In this document: one piece after another, positions 7,973-17,527 of the stretch
Numbering within the stretch: the stretch's first letter is position 1
How the letters are laid out: each line of letters opens with the position of its first letter
NCBI RefSeq assembly: GCF_022440805.1
Contig: NZ_JAKNTK010000001.1
Location: 930,001-994,000, forward strand
Reading direction: 5' to 3'
Origin: Holdemania massiliensis
GTDB lineage: Bacteria; Bacillota_I; Bacilli_A; Erysipelotrichales; Erysipelotrichaceae
DNA: 64,000 nucleotides
Notes under the pieces: generated by a model
What the model was told of the DNA's origin: nothing
Database searches by the model: none
What the model saw: the letters and a program-made list of their open reading frames with translations, nothing else
Made by a program: the position numbers and the translations under genes

Positions 7973-8787
7973 TGGCAAAAATGGAATTGTCCCAACAGGA
8001 AAAGAAAACGCTGAAATCCATGTTCTGGAATTCCGGACTGGTCTTCTGCGGCTTCAATATGGTAAAAATGGAAGGCAATGCGTTCACCTGCACCATGGCT
8101 CCGGCGATTGATGAGCTTTACAGCGATCCGGAAGAACGCAAGGCTGCTTTGGTTCGGCACAACAACTTCTTCAACACGCACGCTGTACTGTTCAGCTTTA
8201 TCGCGGGTCTGGCGTATGCGCTGGAACGTGAAAAAGTAACTAAGGGCAGCGTCGATGATGATACGATTGAAAATATCAAAGTCGCTTTGATGGGCCCGAC
8301 GGCTGGCATCGGCGACGCCTTCTTCTTCAACTGCGTGCGCGTTATTGCAGCCGGTATCGGCATCGGCTTATGCGCGGAAGGCAATCTGTTAGGCGTTTTG
8401 ATCTTCGTGCTGCTTTATGGCGGTTCGCAGGTTGTCGCTCGTTGGTATCTGCTAAAAATCGGCTACACGATGGGAACTTCCTTCATCGACTCGATCTTCT
8501 CCTCCGGTTTGATGACTTCACTGACGAAGGCCGCGGCAATCTTGGGCTTAAGCATGGTCGGTGCGATGGTTGCTTCCATGGTCAATGTCAAACTGGCTTG
8601 GACGATCCAGGTCGGACAGACCTCGGTCGTCGTGCTCGATGTTGTCAACTCGATCATGCCGGGCATCCTGTCCGTCGGTTTGGTTTTCGGACTCGTTGCA
8701 TTAATCAAAAAGGGCGTTCGTCCGGTTACGCTGGTTCTGGGAATTCTCGTTCTCAGTGTAGCGCTGGCGTTCTTCGGAATCTTCTAA
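7972..8787 (+). CDS. PTS IID subunit, mannose/sorbose family
   Basis: A 271-residue subunit that completes the IIC-IID channel. The N-terminal domain is cytoplasmic (MLWNS-like FWNSGLVFCGFNM), GPTAGIGD is characteristic, and the C-terminus is hydrophobic. The start ATG overlaps the IIC stop, and GAGGAGG lies upstream. A terminator follows immediately. Confidence 0.94.
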   Translation: MAKMELSQQEKKTLKSMFWNSGLVFCGFNMVKMEGNAFTCTMAPAIDELYSDPEERKAALVRHNNFFNTHAVLFSFIAGLAYALEREKVTKGSVDDDTIENIKVALMGPTAGIGDAFFFNCVRVIAAGIGIGLCAEGNLLGVLIFVLLYGGSQVVARWYLLKIGYTMGTSFIDSIFSSGLMTSLTKAAAILGLSMVGAMVASMVNVKLAWTIQVGQTSVVVLDVVNSIMPGILSVGLVFGLVALIKKGVRPVTLVLGILVLSVALAFFGIF

Positions 8788-8796
8788 GCAAGAAGG

Positions 8797-8824
8797 AAGG
8801 GCTGTCAGCGCAGCCCTTTTGCTT
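8797..8824 (+). terminator. Intrinsic terminator after the PTS operon
   Basis: AAGGGCT pairs with AGCCCTT around a GC-containing loop, followed by TTTT GCTTT. It may be partial, letting some transcripts continue into the deacetylase genes. Confidence 0.65.
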
Positions 8825-9046
8825 TGCGGTTTAGGCTTCTCTGATTCGATAAGAATCAGTGAGGATTCTTTCACCTCTATCGATGGGAAGAGGAATCACT
8901 AAAAATAAAATGAATGGCAGTGGCGGACGGAGAGAAATCGGTATCCCCTACATGAAGTGAATCACCGCATCGAAAGAGGGGGCGTATTCTGTTCCATGAT
9001 CGAGCAAGGATTGGTACAACATAATAGAAAAATAAAGGAGAAACAG

Positions 9047-10261
9047 ATGGAAACAATTTTAAAAAGCGAACGCATTCTCTGGAACGGCCAGTGGCAGTCC
9101 GGGGCGATGATCATCGAGGATGGGCGGCTGAGTGGGTTTACCACCGACCCTAAGCGGCTGGCCGGCGCCGTGGATTATGGAAATCAGCGGATTATTCCGG
9201 GAATTTTCGATACCCATAACCATGGGACACACGGATATGGGCTGTCGGGACAGGTCAGTGAGGATCCGGCGGTTCAGAAACCAACCATTCGGCATTATCT
9301 TAAAGGCTTGGCTTCCCAGGGTGTCACCAGCATTTTCCCAACCTGTGCGGTGGGGATGATCCGCAGCGTCAGCGAAGTGGCGGACGAAGAGAATGAAGGC
9401 GCGGATATCGTGGGGATACACAGCGAAGGCCCATGGCTGAACCGCGTTGGGGAAAAGGGAATCAAAACCGGCTGGCCGGAAGTATCTCTGGATACCGCGA
9501 AGCAGATGGTTGCCGATGGTCAGGGAAAGCTGAAGCTGGTCGCGCTGGCACCGGAAATTCCGGGGATTGATCCGATCATTGAGTATTTCCTGTCGCAAGG
9601 CGTGACACTGGCTTATGCGCACAGCGACTGCACATATGAAGAAGCCATGGCTGCTTATGCTAAGGGCATTACCGTAGCGACGCATACCGGCAATGTCATG
9701 ACCGGGCTGCATCATCGCGATATCGGCGGCTTGGGTGCTTCGCTGAATAATGAAAATGTGGAATGTGAAGTGATCTGTGACGGCCTGCATATCAGCCTGG
9801 AAATGCTCAAGCTGTATTTCAAGCTGAAAGATCCGTCACGCTTCATGATGATTTCGGACTGTTCCGGGATGGCCGGGGCGCCGATTGGGCAATACAAGGG
9901 CTGGCATCCAGGCATGATCATTTCGATTACGCCGGAAGGCTTCTGCCTTAGTGATACCGGACGGTTGTGCGGCAGCTCCAAGCCGGTGCTCTACGGCATC
10001 GGCAATTTGGTCGAAAAGCTGGGCATGCCGATGAGTACAGTCAGCCGCATGGCTTCGCTCAATCCGGCTAAAAAATACGGACTGGCCGACCGCAAGGGTT
10101 CGCTGGAAATCGGCAAGGATGCCGACTGCGTTGTCATTACTGACGATTATCAGGCCGTTGCGACGTATGTACGCGGACGCAAGGTCTATGACTGCGAGCA
10201 GGACACTGACCTGTTCAATCCTGAATTCTATCGAGAAATGAAAGTGGAGGATCAGGCATGA
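9047..10261 (+). CDS. N-acetylhexosamine-6-phosphate deacetylase-like amidohydrolase, copy 1
   Basis: A 404-residue cytoplasmic metal hydrolase of the NagA family, which removes acetate from GlcNAc-6-P (or GalNAc-6-P) so that the sugar can enter glycolysis. I choose ATG 9047 (AAAGGAG 7 bases upstream). Family residues are visible: THNHG near 57-60, the metal ligand Glu in HSEGPW (about 126), His in AHSDC (about 190) and THTGN (about 211), and the catalytic Asp in SDCSG (about 270). It is the first gene of a three-gene unit and overlaps the next by four bases. The exact substrate may differ from that of its paralogue. Confidence 0.88.
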   Translation: METILKSERILWNGQWQSGAMIIEDGRLSGFTTDPKRLAGAVDYGNQRIIPGIFDTHNHGTHGYGLSGQVSEDPAVQKPTIRHYLKGLASQGVTSIFPTCAVGMIRSVSEVADEENEGADIVGIHSEGPWLNRVGEKGIKTGWPEVSLDTAKQMVADGQGKLKLVALAPEIPGIDPIIEYFLSQGVTLAYAHSDCTYEEAMAAYAKGITVATHTGNVMTGLHHRDIGGLGASLNNENVECEVICDGLHISLEMLKLYFKLKDPSRFMMISDCSGMAGAPIGQYKGWHPGMIISITPEGFCLSDTGRLCGSSKPVLYGIGNLVEKLGMPMSTVSRMASLNPAKKYGLADRKGSLEIGKDADCVVITDDYQAVATYVRGRKVYDCEQDTDLFNPEFYREMKVEDQA

Positions 10262-11433
10262 GCACCATTCTGCGCTCACGCCGCATCGTCACGGAGAACG
10301 GCATCGTTGACGGCGTGATTGAAATTAACGAGGGTAGAATTGTCCGTATCGGTCCGGCTGAGGGGCCCGTTGATTGGGATTTTGAAGATCAGCGGATCAT
10401 TCCGGGCATCATTGATATCCACAATCATGGCTTCGGCGGCTGGTCGATGACTGATCCGGCCACATGTCGGGATGTTCAGGGTTTTGCCAAAGCCGTGGCT
10501 TCGGTCGGGGTGACCGGCGTGCTGCCGACAGCCAAAGAGGAAGCTTTCGAAGCGATTGCCGACTGTACGGATATTCCGCTGGATGGAGCCTGGATTTACG
10601 GCGTTCATTCCGAAGGTCCGTTCTGGGCGCGCGGGGGAGAAAATACCGTGGGTGAAGATTACCCGCTGCCGGATGTGGAGGAAGCCCAGCGGCTGATCGA
10701 CAAGGCTAAGGGCAAAATGGTGATGATGGCAATTGCGCCGGAACTGCCGAAAGCTTATGACGTCATCCGTCTGCTTCATGAAAATGGGATTAAAGTTGCT
10801 TCCGCTCACACCAAGGCTTATTCCGAGGATATCCACAAAGCGATGCAGGAAGTTGGATTGGATATCGTTACCCATCTGTGCAACGGCATGCGCGGCATTC
10901 ATCACCGCAATGTCGGAGCATTAGGGCAATATTTGCTGGAAGACAATCTGCGCTATGAGCTGATCACGGATTTAAACCATGTCTGCAAAGAGATGATTCA
11001 GATCTGCCTGAAAATGCAGCCGGTGGAGAAGTTCTGTCTGATCTCGGATTCCAATTATATCGCGGGGCTGCCGACCGGGCATTACATGCGCTATAACAAA
11101 GAGATGATCGCGGACGAAAAGGGTCTGATCCTGGATCTGCATGGACGGATCTGCGGCAGCGGCAAGTGGGTGCTGTATAACATCGGCCAGCTGGTCAATG
11201 TCGTAGGCGTATCGCTGGAAGACGCGGTGCGCATGGCTTCGCTCAATCCGGCGAAATTCTTGGGCATTGATCAGCGGACGGGCTCTCTGACGGAGGGCAA
11301 GCAGGCTGATCTGGCCGTGATTGACGATCAGTATCAATGCTTGATGACAATGGTTGAAGGCCGGATTGTCTATGACCGCAATCAGGACAAGGATGTCTTC
11401 AATCCGGAAGCGATGAAGCGGAAGATCGCATAA
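10258..11433 (+). CDS. N-acetylhexosamine-6-phosphate deacetylase-like amidohydrolase, copy 2
   Basis: A 391-residue paralogue of the preceding gene, overlapping it by ATGA. It conserves DIHNHG, HSEGPF (about 117), AHTKAY (about 183), THLCNGM (about 205) and SDSNY (about 263), so it should be catalytically competent. Overall similarity to copy 1 is moderate, so this is an old duplication with likely division of labour, for example GlcNAc-6-P versus GalNAc-6-P or a disaccharide phosphate. That split is inference. Confidence 0.88.
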   Translation: MSTILRSRRIVTENGIVDGVIEINEGRIVRIGPAEGPVDWDFEDQRIIPGIIDIHNHGFGGWSMTDPATCRDVQGFAKAVASVGVTGVLPTAKEEAFEAIADCTDIPLDGAWIYGVHSEGPFWARGGENTVGEDYPLPDVEEAQRLIDKAKGKMVMMAIAPELPKAYDVIRLLHENGIKVASAHTKAYSEDIHKAMQEVGLDIVTHLCNGMRGIHHRNVGALGQYLLEDNLRYELITDLNHVCKEMIQICLKMQPVEKFCLISDSNYIAGLPTGHYMRYNKEMIADEKGLILDLHGRICGSGKWVLYNIGQLVNVVGVSLEDAVRMASLNPAKFLGIDQRTGSLTEGKQADLAVIDDQYQCLMTMVEGRIVYDRNQDKDVFNPEAMKRKIA

Positions 11434-11445
11434 TCAGGACGAAAT

Positions 11446-12222
11446 ATGAAACGCTGTATTATCAAAGCCGATGATTACGGCTTCACCGAAGCGATCAGCT
11501 TGGGAATTTTGAAGGCCTATCGCGATGGAATTGTGCGCAGCACAGCCGTGATGGTCAACATGCCGGCAGCTCCTGCGTCCTTGGAGTGGATAAAGGAAGT
11601 TCCAGGTTTGTGTCTGGGACTGCATATCAATATCGTCGTAGGCCGGCCTGCCGCCGATCCAGCTGTAGTTCCCGGATTAATCGACGAACAGGGGATTTTC
11701 CACAGTTCCAAGTTCTGCCGTGCCGCTCTGGCCGCCGGACAGGATCCGGTTCCGAGTAAAGATCAGGCATTGGCCGAAGTCGAAGCACAGATTCGCCGGT
11801 TTATCGCGCTGACCGGCAGACTGCCGGAGTATCTGGAAGGGCATGCGATTCGTTCGCGGAACTTGTTGGAAGCGATGGCTGAGCTGGCCAAACGTTATGA
11901 TCTGCCGCATTTGTCCTACCTGGAAAATCAGGATCATAAGCTGATTCAGCGGCCGCAGCGCGCGAATGCCATCTATTCCTTTTATGAACAGGGCGTGGAG
12001 CCGGCTGATTATTTCTTGCAGAATCACAGCGGGATTGCGGATTTGCCGCTGTCGTTAGTCACGCTGCATCCTGGTTATCTTGACCGTTCAATTTATCAGA
12101 TGTCGTCTTTTACTGAAGTGCGTATCAAGGATCTGGAAGCCGCGACTTCACCGCAGGTTAAAACCTGGTTTGCCCAACAGGAAATTGAATTGATTTCCTT
12201 CCGTGATATTACAAAGTATTAA
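11446..12222 (+). CDS. ChbG/HpnK (YdjC-like) carbohydrate deacetylase
   Basis: A 258-residue protein of the YdjC/ChbG family, metal-dependent deacetylases that act on N-acetylated oligosaccharides such as chitobiose-6-P. Family landmarks are the start KADDYG with two metal-binding Asp (9-10), GLHINI (about 58) and EGHAIRS (about 131). It begins 12 bases after copy 2 of the NagA-like genes and ends at a strong terminator, so it belongs to the same transcript. Its presence suggests that the imported sugar is an N-acetylated disaccharide or oligosaccharide. Confidence 0.88.
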   Translation: MKRCIIKADDYGFTEAISLGILKAYRDGIVRSTAVMVNMPAAPASLEWIKEVPGLCLGLHINIVVGRPAADPAVVPGLIDEQGIFHSSKFCRAALAAGQDPVPSKDQALAEVEAQIRRFIALTGRLPEYLEGHAIRSRNLLEAMAELAKRYDLPHLSYLENQDHKLIQRPQRANAIYSFYEQGVEPADYFLQNHSGIADLPLSLVTLHPGYLDRSIYQMSSFTEVRIKDLEAATSPQVKTWFAQQEIELISFRDITKY

Positions 12223-12225
12223 CTG

Positions 12226-12256
12226 AAAAAACGGCTTTGCAGAAAGCCGTTTTTTT
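12226..12256 (+). terminator. Intrinsic terminator of the deacetylase operon
   Basis: AACGGCTTT pairs with AAAGCCGTT around GCAG, followed by a run of T. It is a strong, canonical terminator. Confidence 0.92.
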
Positions 12257-12364
12257 CATGAAGCCTGAGCGCAGGTCGTTCCCTTCCTCGTTTTGTCTGA
12301 AGCAGACGGATCTGCCGCGAAGGCAGAAATTCATCCGGGAACTGAGAGATCGGTAAGGAATTTC

Positions 12365-12631
12365 TTACGGTTTGTCATCAAGCTCTTCAATATCCGGACG
12401 GACGTGTTTGATCTTCAAGCTGTCGCCGGCCAGTTCGTCTAAAGAAACTTCCAAGGCATTGGCAATGTCTGTCAGTTTGGGCAGACTGAGCTTGGTAGAG
12501 GCGTTTTCCACATTGCTCAGATGCGGGATGGAGAGGCCGGCAGCCTCGGCGAGTTGTTCCTGAGTCATTTGCCGATGCCTGCGGATTGCGCGGATGCGCT
12601 TGCCTAAGGCGGCATAATTGACGTGATTCAT
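12365..12631 (-). CDS. XRE-family helix-turn-helix regulator
   Basis: An 88-residue protein that is almost only a Cro/C1 HTH domain (about 8-64: RRHRQMTQEQLAEAAGLS, then HLSNVENA). It has a GAAGGAAG site upstream. The C-terminal 20 residues are acidic. It stands alone between the sugar locus and an AT-rich gap. The target is unknown. Confidence 0.88.
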   Translation of the reverse strand: MNHVNYAALGKRIRAIRRHRQMTQEQLAEAAGLSIPHLSNVENASTKLSLPKLTDIANALEVSLDELAGDSLKIKHVRPDIEELDDKP

Positions 12632-13007
12632 AAATATTCACTTCCTTCGCGATTATTGTAGCGGGAATTGAACAAAAAGGTAATAAGCTGGGTAAATAAA
12701 TAACAGATTTAATATTTAATTTTTAAGCTTTTTTACAAGACTTTTTCAACGAGCTTCCAAAAGCGTAAAAAGTAAGTGGATAATTCATTTTAAACAACGA
12801 TGTAAATTTAATAGTGCAACAATTATTTTTGTAAAGATTATGATTCATTGCCTTATTTAAAAAGAATGTAATCATTATTGAAGATAATTACTGAAATTAG
12901 AGTGGAGTGGAAAATCAAGGGGTAAGAGGTTTAGAAATTATTAAATTCTTGAGTGCGCTGCATGTTGAAAGGATTAAAATAAAGTTTGATTAAATCTGAT
13001 TTAAGAT
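12632..13007. other. AT-rich gap without a gene
   Basis: About 375 bases with many stops in all frames. The only recognisable content is the promoter region of the minus-strand XRE gene near 12640-12690 and the start of the terminator for the next minus-strand gene. Confidence 0.6.
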
Positions 13008-13034
13008 TAAAAAGTCTGCCAGCGATGGCAGACT
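13008..13034 (-). terminator. Intrinsic terminator after the 377-residue hypothetical gene
   Basis: A perfect 9-bp stem (AGTCTGCCA with TGGCAGACT, loop of four) followed on the minus strand by a T-run. It lies 13 bases beyond the stop at 13047. Confidence 0.92.
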
Positions 13035-13046
13035 GTAAGCCTCAAA

Positions 13047-14180
13047 TCAGAATAACTTAAACCGGTTTGAAACAGGAAACTGCAGAGTAACCGGGTGATC
13101 TTTCAGCGCTTCCCCTTTCTGCTTCCGGGAATGAACTTCGGCATACAGCGAACTGAGGCTGATCAGCAACCGGAACAGATCGTTATCAAAGTCTTCATTC
13201 TTAAACCCTTCGTAGACCGCTTCCTTCATCCATTCCACCGCAGTCAGCTGGAAGATTGTCACCGAAGTTGTCTGATTGGACGTATGTAAGGAAAGATGCT
13301 CGTCGATCGGCAGCTCAGGAAAGGCATTTTCAGCACAGATTTCCGGCAGAAAGAAACGGAACTGCTCAGCCAGGGAAACATCATTGAGATCCCGGCTCAG
13401 AATTTCTGTATAACGATTGAGCTTTTCTTCAGTATCGCAGGCCTGAAACAGACGCATGGCTTGGGTTGTCATGGTGTGGATCTGAGCTTTTGTGTAAGGA
13501 AACAAAGCGGCCTGCGTTCTGTCCTGTTCAAGCAGGAAAATCTGCCTGCGGGAAACAAATTCGCTGTTATCCCATGTTTGAACCACCGCGGTAATGGCTT
13601 CGCTCAAAAAGCGGCAGACAACACCGTTGACCCGACATTCCGCATTGACGCTGCCATCCGCTTGGCGGGCACCGTAAACTTGAATGACTGTGACTTTCCG
13701 ACTGCCGAGAACCTGCGGCAACAAGCCTTTCAGCGCGTTCCAGTAATCCAGCCGATGATCGGTGCTCAGGGGCTGACCCATGCCGATGACTTCACTTTGA
13801 ATGCAGTTCCATTTGCGTTCTTTTCCACCGAACTCGGTTGTCAGCTGCAGAACTGATTCGTCGCGCATTAACGTGATGACGGCCGCCATCATGCCGAATA
13901 AGAAGCTGGCCGCAGCCGATCCGATTGCCTGATCCGGATCCTTCCCTGCTCCGCTGCAGCGCTCAACCAGCGTTTCGTCAAAGCGCGGACAGTCGAGTTC
14001 AAACGTACAAACCGCCATCACCCGCTCATCTAAACTGTCAATCTGGGCACGAACGCGCAAATCCCAGCGGGGAAAGACAAGCTGATCGGCTTCTATCCGA
14101 TTTGCTTCCATGCTGGCGCAGACTGTACTCAGCTGCTGCAGCAGGCGGGCATTTTCTCTTTTTAATTCTTGATTATTCAT
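13047..14180 (-). CDS. Hypothetical protein, 377 residues
   Basis: No family is recognised. I choose ATG 14180 because GAGGAG lies 8 bases upstream; a TTG at 14195 overlaps that site. The first 30 residues form a likely coiled coil (LKRENARLLQQL), followed by a mixed alpha/beta sequence without signal peptide or membrane segments, so a cytoplasmic protein is likely. It has its own terminator and its base composition matches the core genome. The neighbours (an XRE regulator and an AlbA_2 protein) give no functional clue. Confidence 0.7.
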   Translation of the reverse strand: MNNQELKRENARLLQQLSTVCASMEANRIEADQLVFPRWDLRVRAQIDSLDERVMAVCTFELDCPRFDETLVERCSGAGKDPDQAIGSAAASFLFGMMAAVITLMRDESVLQLTTEFGGKERKWNCIQSEVIGMGQPLSTDHRLDYWNALKGLLPQVLGSRKVTVIQVYGARQADGSVNAECRVNGVVCRFLSEAITAVVQTWDNSEFVSRRQIFLLEQDRTQAALFPYTKAQIHTMTTQAMRLFQACDTEEKLNRYTEILSRDLNDVSLAEQFRFFLPEICAENAFPELPIDEHLSLHTSNQTTSVTIFQLTAVEWMKEAVYEGFKNEDFDNDLFRLLISLSSLYAEVHSRKQKGEALKDHPVTLQFPVSNRFKLF

Positions 14181-14377
14181 AACTTCACTCCTCAACTTTT
14201 TTATTGTAGCGCCGCAGGGGGAACTTCCGCAACAAAAACAAACTAAACCTGACTTCCATCAGACACAAGACATTCCGCTTTTTTTAGGAGGAAGGTTTGC
14301 GAGGAGCCCAATCAGAAAGTAAAGTGAAAGGAAGCTGCCGGGATTCTCATCAGCCAAAGAAGCTTCGGCAAAGGATT

Positions 14378-15682
14378 CTATGCTTTCAGCCGGAAGTCTT
14401 GACTTTCCGGGTCTTGTTCGATCAGATCCTGCTGCATTAATTCCTGGAGTAAAGTTTCAGTTTGACCGGAGGTCAGATGAAGCTGGGTTTGGATATACTG
14501 CGGGCTTGCCTGAATTTCCGTGGTGATCAGATCCAATACCCGCTGCTGGAGTGTCTGCCGCTTTTTAAGCCTGCGTGAAACCGGCAAGCGGAACAGCACT
14601 TCGTGGCGCTGCTGATGAGCGGTAAGCTGCGGGACCGACCAGCCCTTTTGCTTCCAGATCGCTTCAATCCGCAATAGACCTGTGCCCTGACCATCAGCGG
14701 CTTTGATGAAGTGAAACATCTGATACAAAACCGGATTGGCGGGGAGTGTCCGGCGGGTGAGCTGACCGCTGTTGACGATCTGGACTTCCTGATCGTTTTC
14801 ACGGATCTCAATCTGCGGATGATCTTGATAATCAGCGTGAGCCAATGCATTGACCAACGCTTCATTAATTCCCCAGGCGATTTCCTCAGGATGCTGACAT
14901 TGAACCTGATGACGGGCAGAGAAGTAAAAGTCGCAGCAGTTTTCTTCCTGCTGATGGCCGCTTAGCTGATTGCTCAGGCAAAGACCGGGAAAGATACGAT
15001 GCAGCACTTCTTCGCTGCCAAACATCAACAATCCCGCCAGCGTTGGCCGCAGACTTCCGTCATTCGCAAAATAAACGGCGTTGATCTGAAGCAGAAAACT
15101 AAGCTCCGAAATCATGTTCCAGACCGAATCCGGCTGAATCTTACGGTAACACTCTCGATAGGTCTGGATTGAAGAAGCTTTTAGATCGCTTAACGTGGCG
15201 GAAATCACCGGTCTTCCATCCGGCAGTTCGCGGAACCGATTTTCCATCATTGTCTGTACTTCACTGATCTGACAGCGATAATCCCCTTCCCCACCGCGCC
15301 GATAGGTTCCGGAAAACGGTGAAGCGCCCAGATAGACCGGCTTTTCACAGGCCAATGCCTGTGGAACTTCAATCACAACGATCCAATGATCCTGAACTTT
15401 GACAACCTGAACCTGATCGCGCTGAAGCAGATTGACACTGACTAATTCCGGATTGGTTACGATCTGCCAGAACTGATCAGCCAGCTTCTGCGGATCACTC
15501 AGCGCTACGGTCTGAAAATATTTCTCCGGTGTTTCAATGACGCCTAAAAGCAGGACACCACCGACGGTATTGGCAAAGGCGGAGTAGGTTTCCCATAAGC
15601 TATGCGGCAGTCCACCCTGGGCTTTCTTGGCTTCCAGCCGGTTGTTTTCCTGATAACGTGCAAGCTGCGCCAATTCGATCAT
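14378..15682 (-). CDS. AlbA_2/Schlafen-type DNA-binding protein with HATPase_c_4 domain
   Basis: A 434-residue predicted regulator. I choose ATG 15682 (AAAGGTGGGG ends 6 bases upstream). Residues about 10-130 form the AlbA_2 domain (N-terminal RLEAKKAQGGLP, AFANTVGGVLLLGV, YRRGGEGDY). Residues about 230-370 look like the GHKL-type ATPase module (NEALVNALAHADYQ, and GQGTGLLRIEAIW). The C-terminus looks like a winged helix. Family members are common in accessory regions and are thought to be transcription regulators. The role here is unknown. Confidence 0.85.
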   Translation of the reverse strand: MIELAQLARYQENNRLEAKKAQGGLPHSLWETYSAFANTVGGVLLLGVIETPEKYFQTVALSDPQKLADQFWQIVTNPELVSVNLLQRDQVQVVKVQDHWIVVIEVPQALACEKPVYLGASPFSGTYRRGGEGDYRCQISEVQTMMENRFRELPDGRPVISATLSDLKASSIQTYRECYRKIQPDSVWNMISELSFLLQINAVYFANDGSLRPTLAGLLMFGSEEVLHRIFPGLCLSNQLSGHQQEENCCDFYFSARHQVQCQHPEEIAWGINEALVNALAHADYQDHPQIEIRENDQEVQIVNSGQLTRRTLPANPVLYQMFHFIKAADGQGTGLLRIEAIWKQKGWSVPQLTAHQQRHEVLFRLPVSRRLKKRQTLQQRVLDLITTEIQASPQYIQTQLHLTSGQTETLLQELMQQDLIEQDPESQDFRLKA

Positions 15683-15778
15683 GAAGATCCCCACCTTTCT
15701 TTTCTCTCTTTACTGTAGTCTATTCCCAACGGGATTTCCAGTATTCCTTTCAGAAAAGAAAACAAAAAAGGACGGCGA

Positions 15779-16045
15779 TTAAAATTCGGCGTCCGAATGA
15801 GCATTTTGTGAGGATGGCGATTCTTGACCGTTTGGGGATTCGGGAAGATCCGGCTGATATTCCATAATATCTTCCACGCGGCAATGCAGCACTTGACATA
15901 AGCGATCAATCGTCAACACAGTGACGTTGGCGTTCTTCTTCATCCGAACCAGCTGGGATTTACTAATGCCGTAATCCTTGATCAGCTTATATCGGGATAT
16001 ATTGTTGTCGGCCAGCGTTTTCCACAAACGATCGAAAACTATCAT
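15779..16045 (-). CDS. Small XRE-type helix-turn-helix protein
   Basis: An 88-residue protein. The HTH is at about residues 3-66 (NNISRYKLIKDYGISKSQL, then LTIDRLCQVLHCRVEDIM), of the HTH_26 kind found in short Firmicute regulators. The C-terminal 20 residues are Ser/Pro-rich and probably disordered. It lies 96 bases upstream of the AlbA_2 gene on the same strand and may be co-transcribed with it. Confidence 0.82.
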   Translation of the reverse strand: MIVFDRLWKTLADNNISRYKLIKDYGISKSQLVRMKKNANVTVLTIDRLCQVLHCRVEDIMEYQPDLPESPNGQESPSSQNAHSDAEF

Positions 16046-16426
16046 GACTTAAACACCCCATCTTTCTTTACATTTTAGCGTGAGTACGATATAATTTATA
16101 GGTACTATATATGATCCTTATTTTATCCTCTCCCCCCTGAGTATTCAAATCTGGCAAAACCAAATCCTAAAGCAAAAGTAACCGCACTACTTTCGTAAAA
16201 AAAGACAGTCTGGATATTGAACATCTGATCGAACTAGCTGAGTTGAACAGTCTGGAAGAGCTGAAGCAGAATTAAGACCTAAGAAGTTGGACGGTGAAGC
16301 ACTAGGCGAAAATTCTATACTGAATAGCTGATTTTCAACTTCTGCTTCCCTTGAGAATTATATATAGTAAAAGAAAACAAGTCTAAGTAAAGACAACATA
16401 CCAGTTTTGAAACAGGAATAACAAAG
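16046..16426. other. Intergenic stretch, possible gene remnant
   Basis: No complete gene. A short open frame at 16171-16275 has no start codon and ends with KDSLDIEHLIELAELNSLEE followed by KQN and a stop. It reads like the tail of a lost protein. Short AT-rich -10-like strings occur near 16090-16110, but I cannot assign a promoter. Confidence 0.35.
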
Positions 16427-17527
16427 ATGATAAAAAAAATTTGGAAATGGATTTTAACTTTATTTCAACCGAAGTCTCATACGGAAATAGAACAAGGAAC
16501 ACCGGATTACCGTCAAACCTGGTTTGAACAATGCGAACCGGGCTTTTTGGTCTGGGCGCGGATGCCGCTGTCTGAGGAAGAACTGGCAAAGATTGATCCT
16601 GCGCATCAGATCCGACCGTATCTGATCCTGGCAAAAACCGCGACCGAGCTGATTGTTAAAGCCTGTTCATCCCGACCCTATGCCAATCTGCGCGAATACC
16701 AGACCGTGATGCTGGAAAAAGATCACCCGCTGAATAAGCAGACTTATATCGATCTGAAGCATAATTATACTTTGACAGCGGAACTGCTTCAAAACAAACC
16801 GCTTCCCGTAGAGCGGCATAACTTGCGGCGCATCCAGAAGCATCTAGTGCTGGTCTTTCAGCTGGATCACATTTATCATCCCTATCTTGCGGTGGGTCTA
16901 TTTTGGGAAAAAGGTGATATTCTTGAAATTGACCATGTTCTTTGGTATATGCAGGAGTTTATCCCTGGAAAGCTGAGCTTAATCCGTTTGTATCGAAAAT
17001 ACCGTTCGTATATGGAGGATGCCGGCTGGAATCTGTTTTTCTGTGGTGGCCGGGCTTACTTTACCGATTTTGCCCATCCGGTTATCCTTCAGGGTAAAAC
17101 CCGACTGGAACTGGTGCATCGGGCGGCAGCACATGAAATTGAATATGCGGATTATTGCATCAGTCAGGCAAAAACGCTGCATATCCGCTGGGTTCCTGGG
17201 GTGATAATGAAGCGGAATACCGAGGCTTACATCGTGCTGACGCGGACATTCCGGGGCTGGAACTGTCTGGAGTGGAATCACAATAAGAAAAAATGGCGCA
17301 GCAAATGGATTCGGGATTTTAACGGCATGGAATATGCTGGTCGAGTTCGTCGGCTTAAGCTGCGTTCCTTAATCGCTTCCTTGATGAAGGTGGGGCTTTT
17401 CCAGTTAGAAAAAATGGATCCAGAGCTGCTTGACTATTTGGGCGGCAAGGATCAGGATTGGGAAATGTTGCAGCGTAAGGCGGATGAGCGATTCCTGATC
17501 AGGGGCATCAACCGCTCCGCCGCCTGA
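16427..17527 (+). CDS. Hypothetical protein, 366 residues
   Basis: No known family can be named with confidence. The N-terminal 17 residues are hydrophobic and aromatic (KKIWKWILTLF), possibly membrane-associating. Residues about 35-75 (EPGFLVWARMP, later RPYLILAKTA) have the general look of a PemK/MazF-type beta barrel start, but the rest (about 80-366) does not fit a toxin of usual size. It is rich in Trp, Tyr, Arg and Lys. A weak site (AACAAAG) precedes the ATG. It stands alone, with accessory genes around it. Confidence 0.6.
   Translation: MIKKIWKWILTLFQPKSHTEIEQGTPDYRQTWFEQCEPGFLVWARMPLSEEELAKIDPAHQIRPYLILAKTATELIVKACSSRPYANLREYQTVMLEKDHPLNKQTYIDLKHNYTLTAELLQNKPLPVERHNLRRIQKHLVLVFQLDHIYHPYLAVGLFWEKGDILEIDHVLWYMQEFIPGKLSLIRLYRKYRSYMEDAGWNLFFCGGRAYFTDFAHPVILQGKTRLELVHRAAAHEIEYADYCISQAKTLHIRWVPGVIMKRNTEAYIVLTRTFRGWNCLEWNHNKKKWRSKWIRDFNGMEYAGRVRRLKLRSLIASLMKVGLFQLEKMDPELLDYLGGKDQDWEMLQRKADERFLIRGINRSAA

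Noticed and set aside
8835..8900. Hairpins around CTGATTC/GAATCAG as a riboswitch before the deacetylase operon
   Set aside because: Short, simple stems matching no riboswitch class that I know; the start codon is more than 140 bases away.
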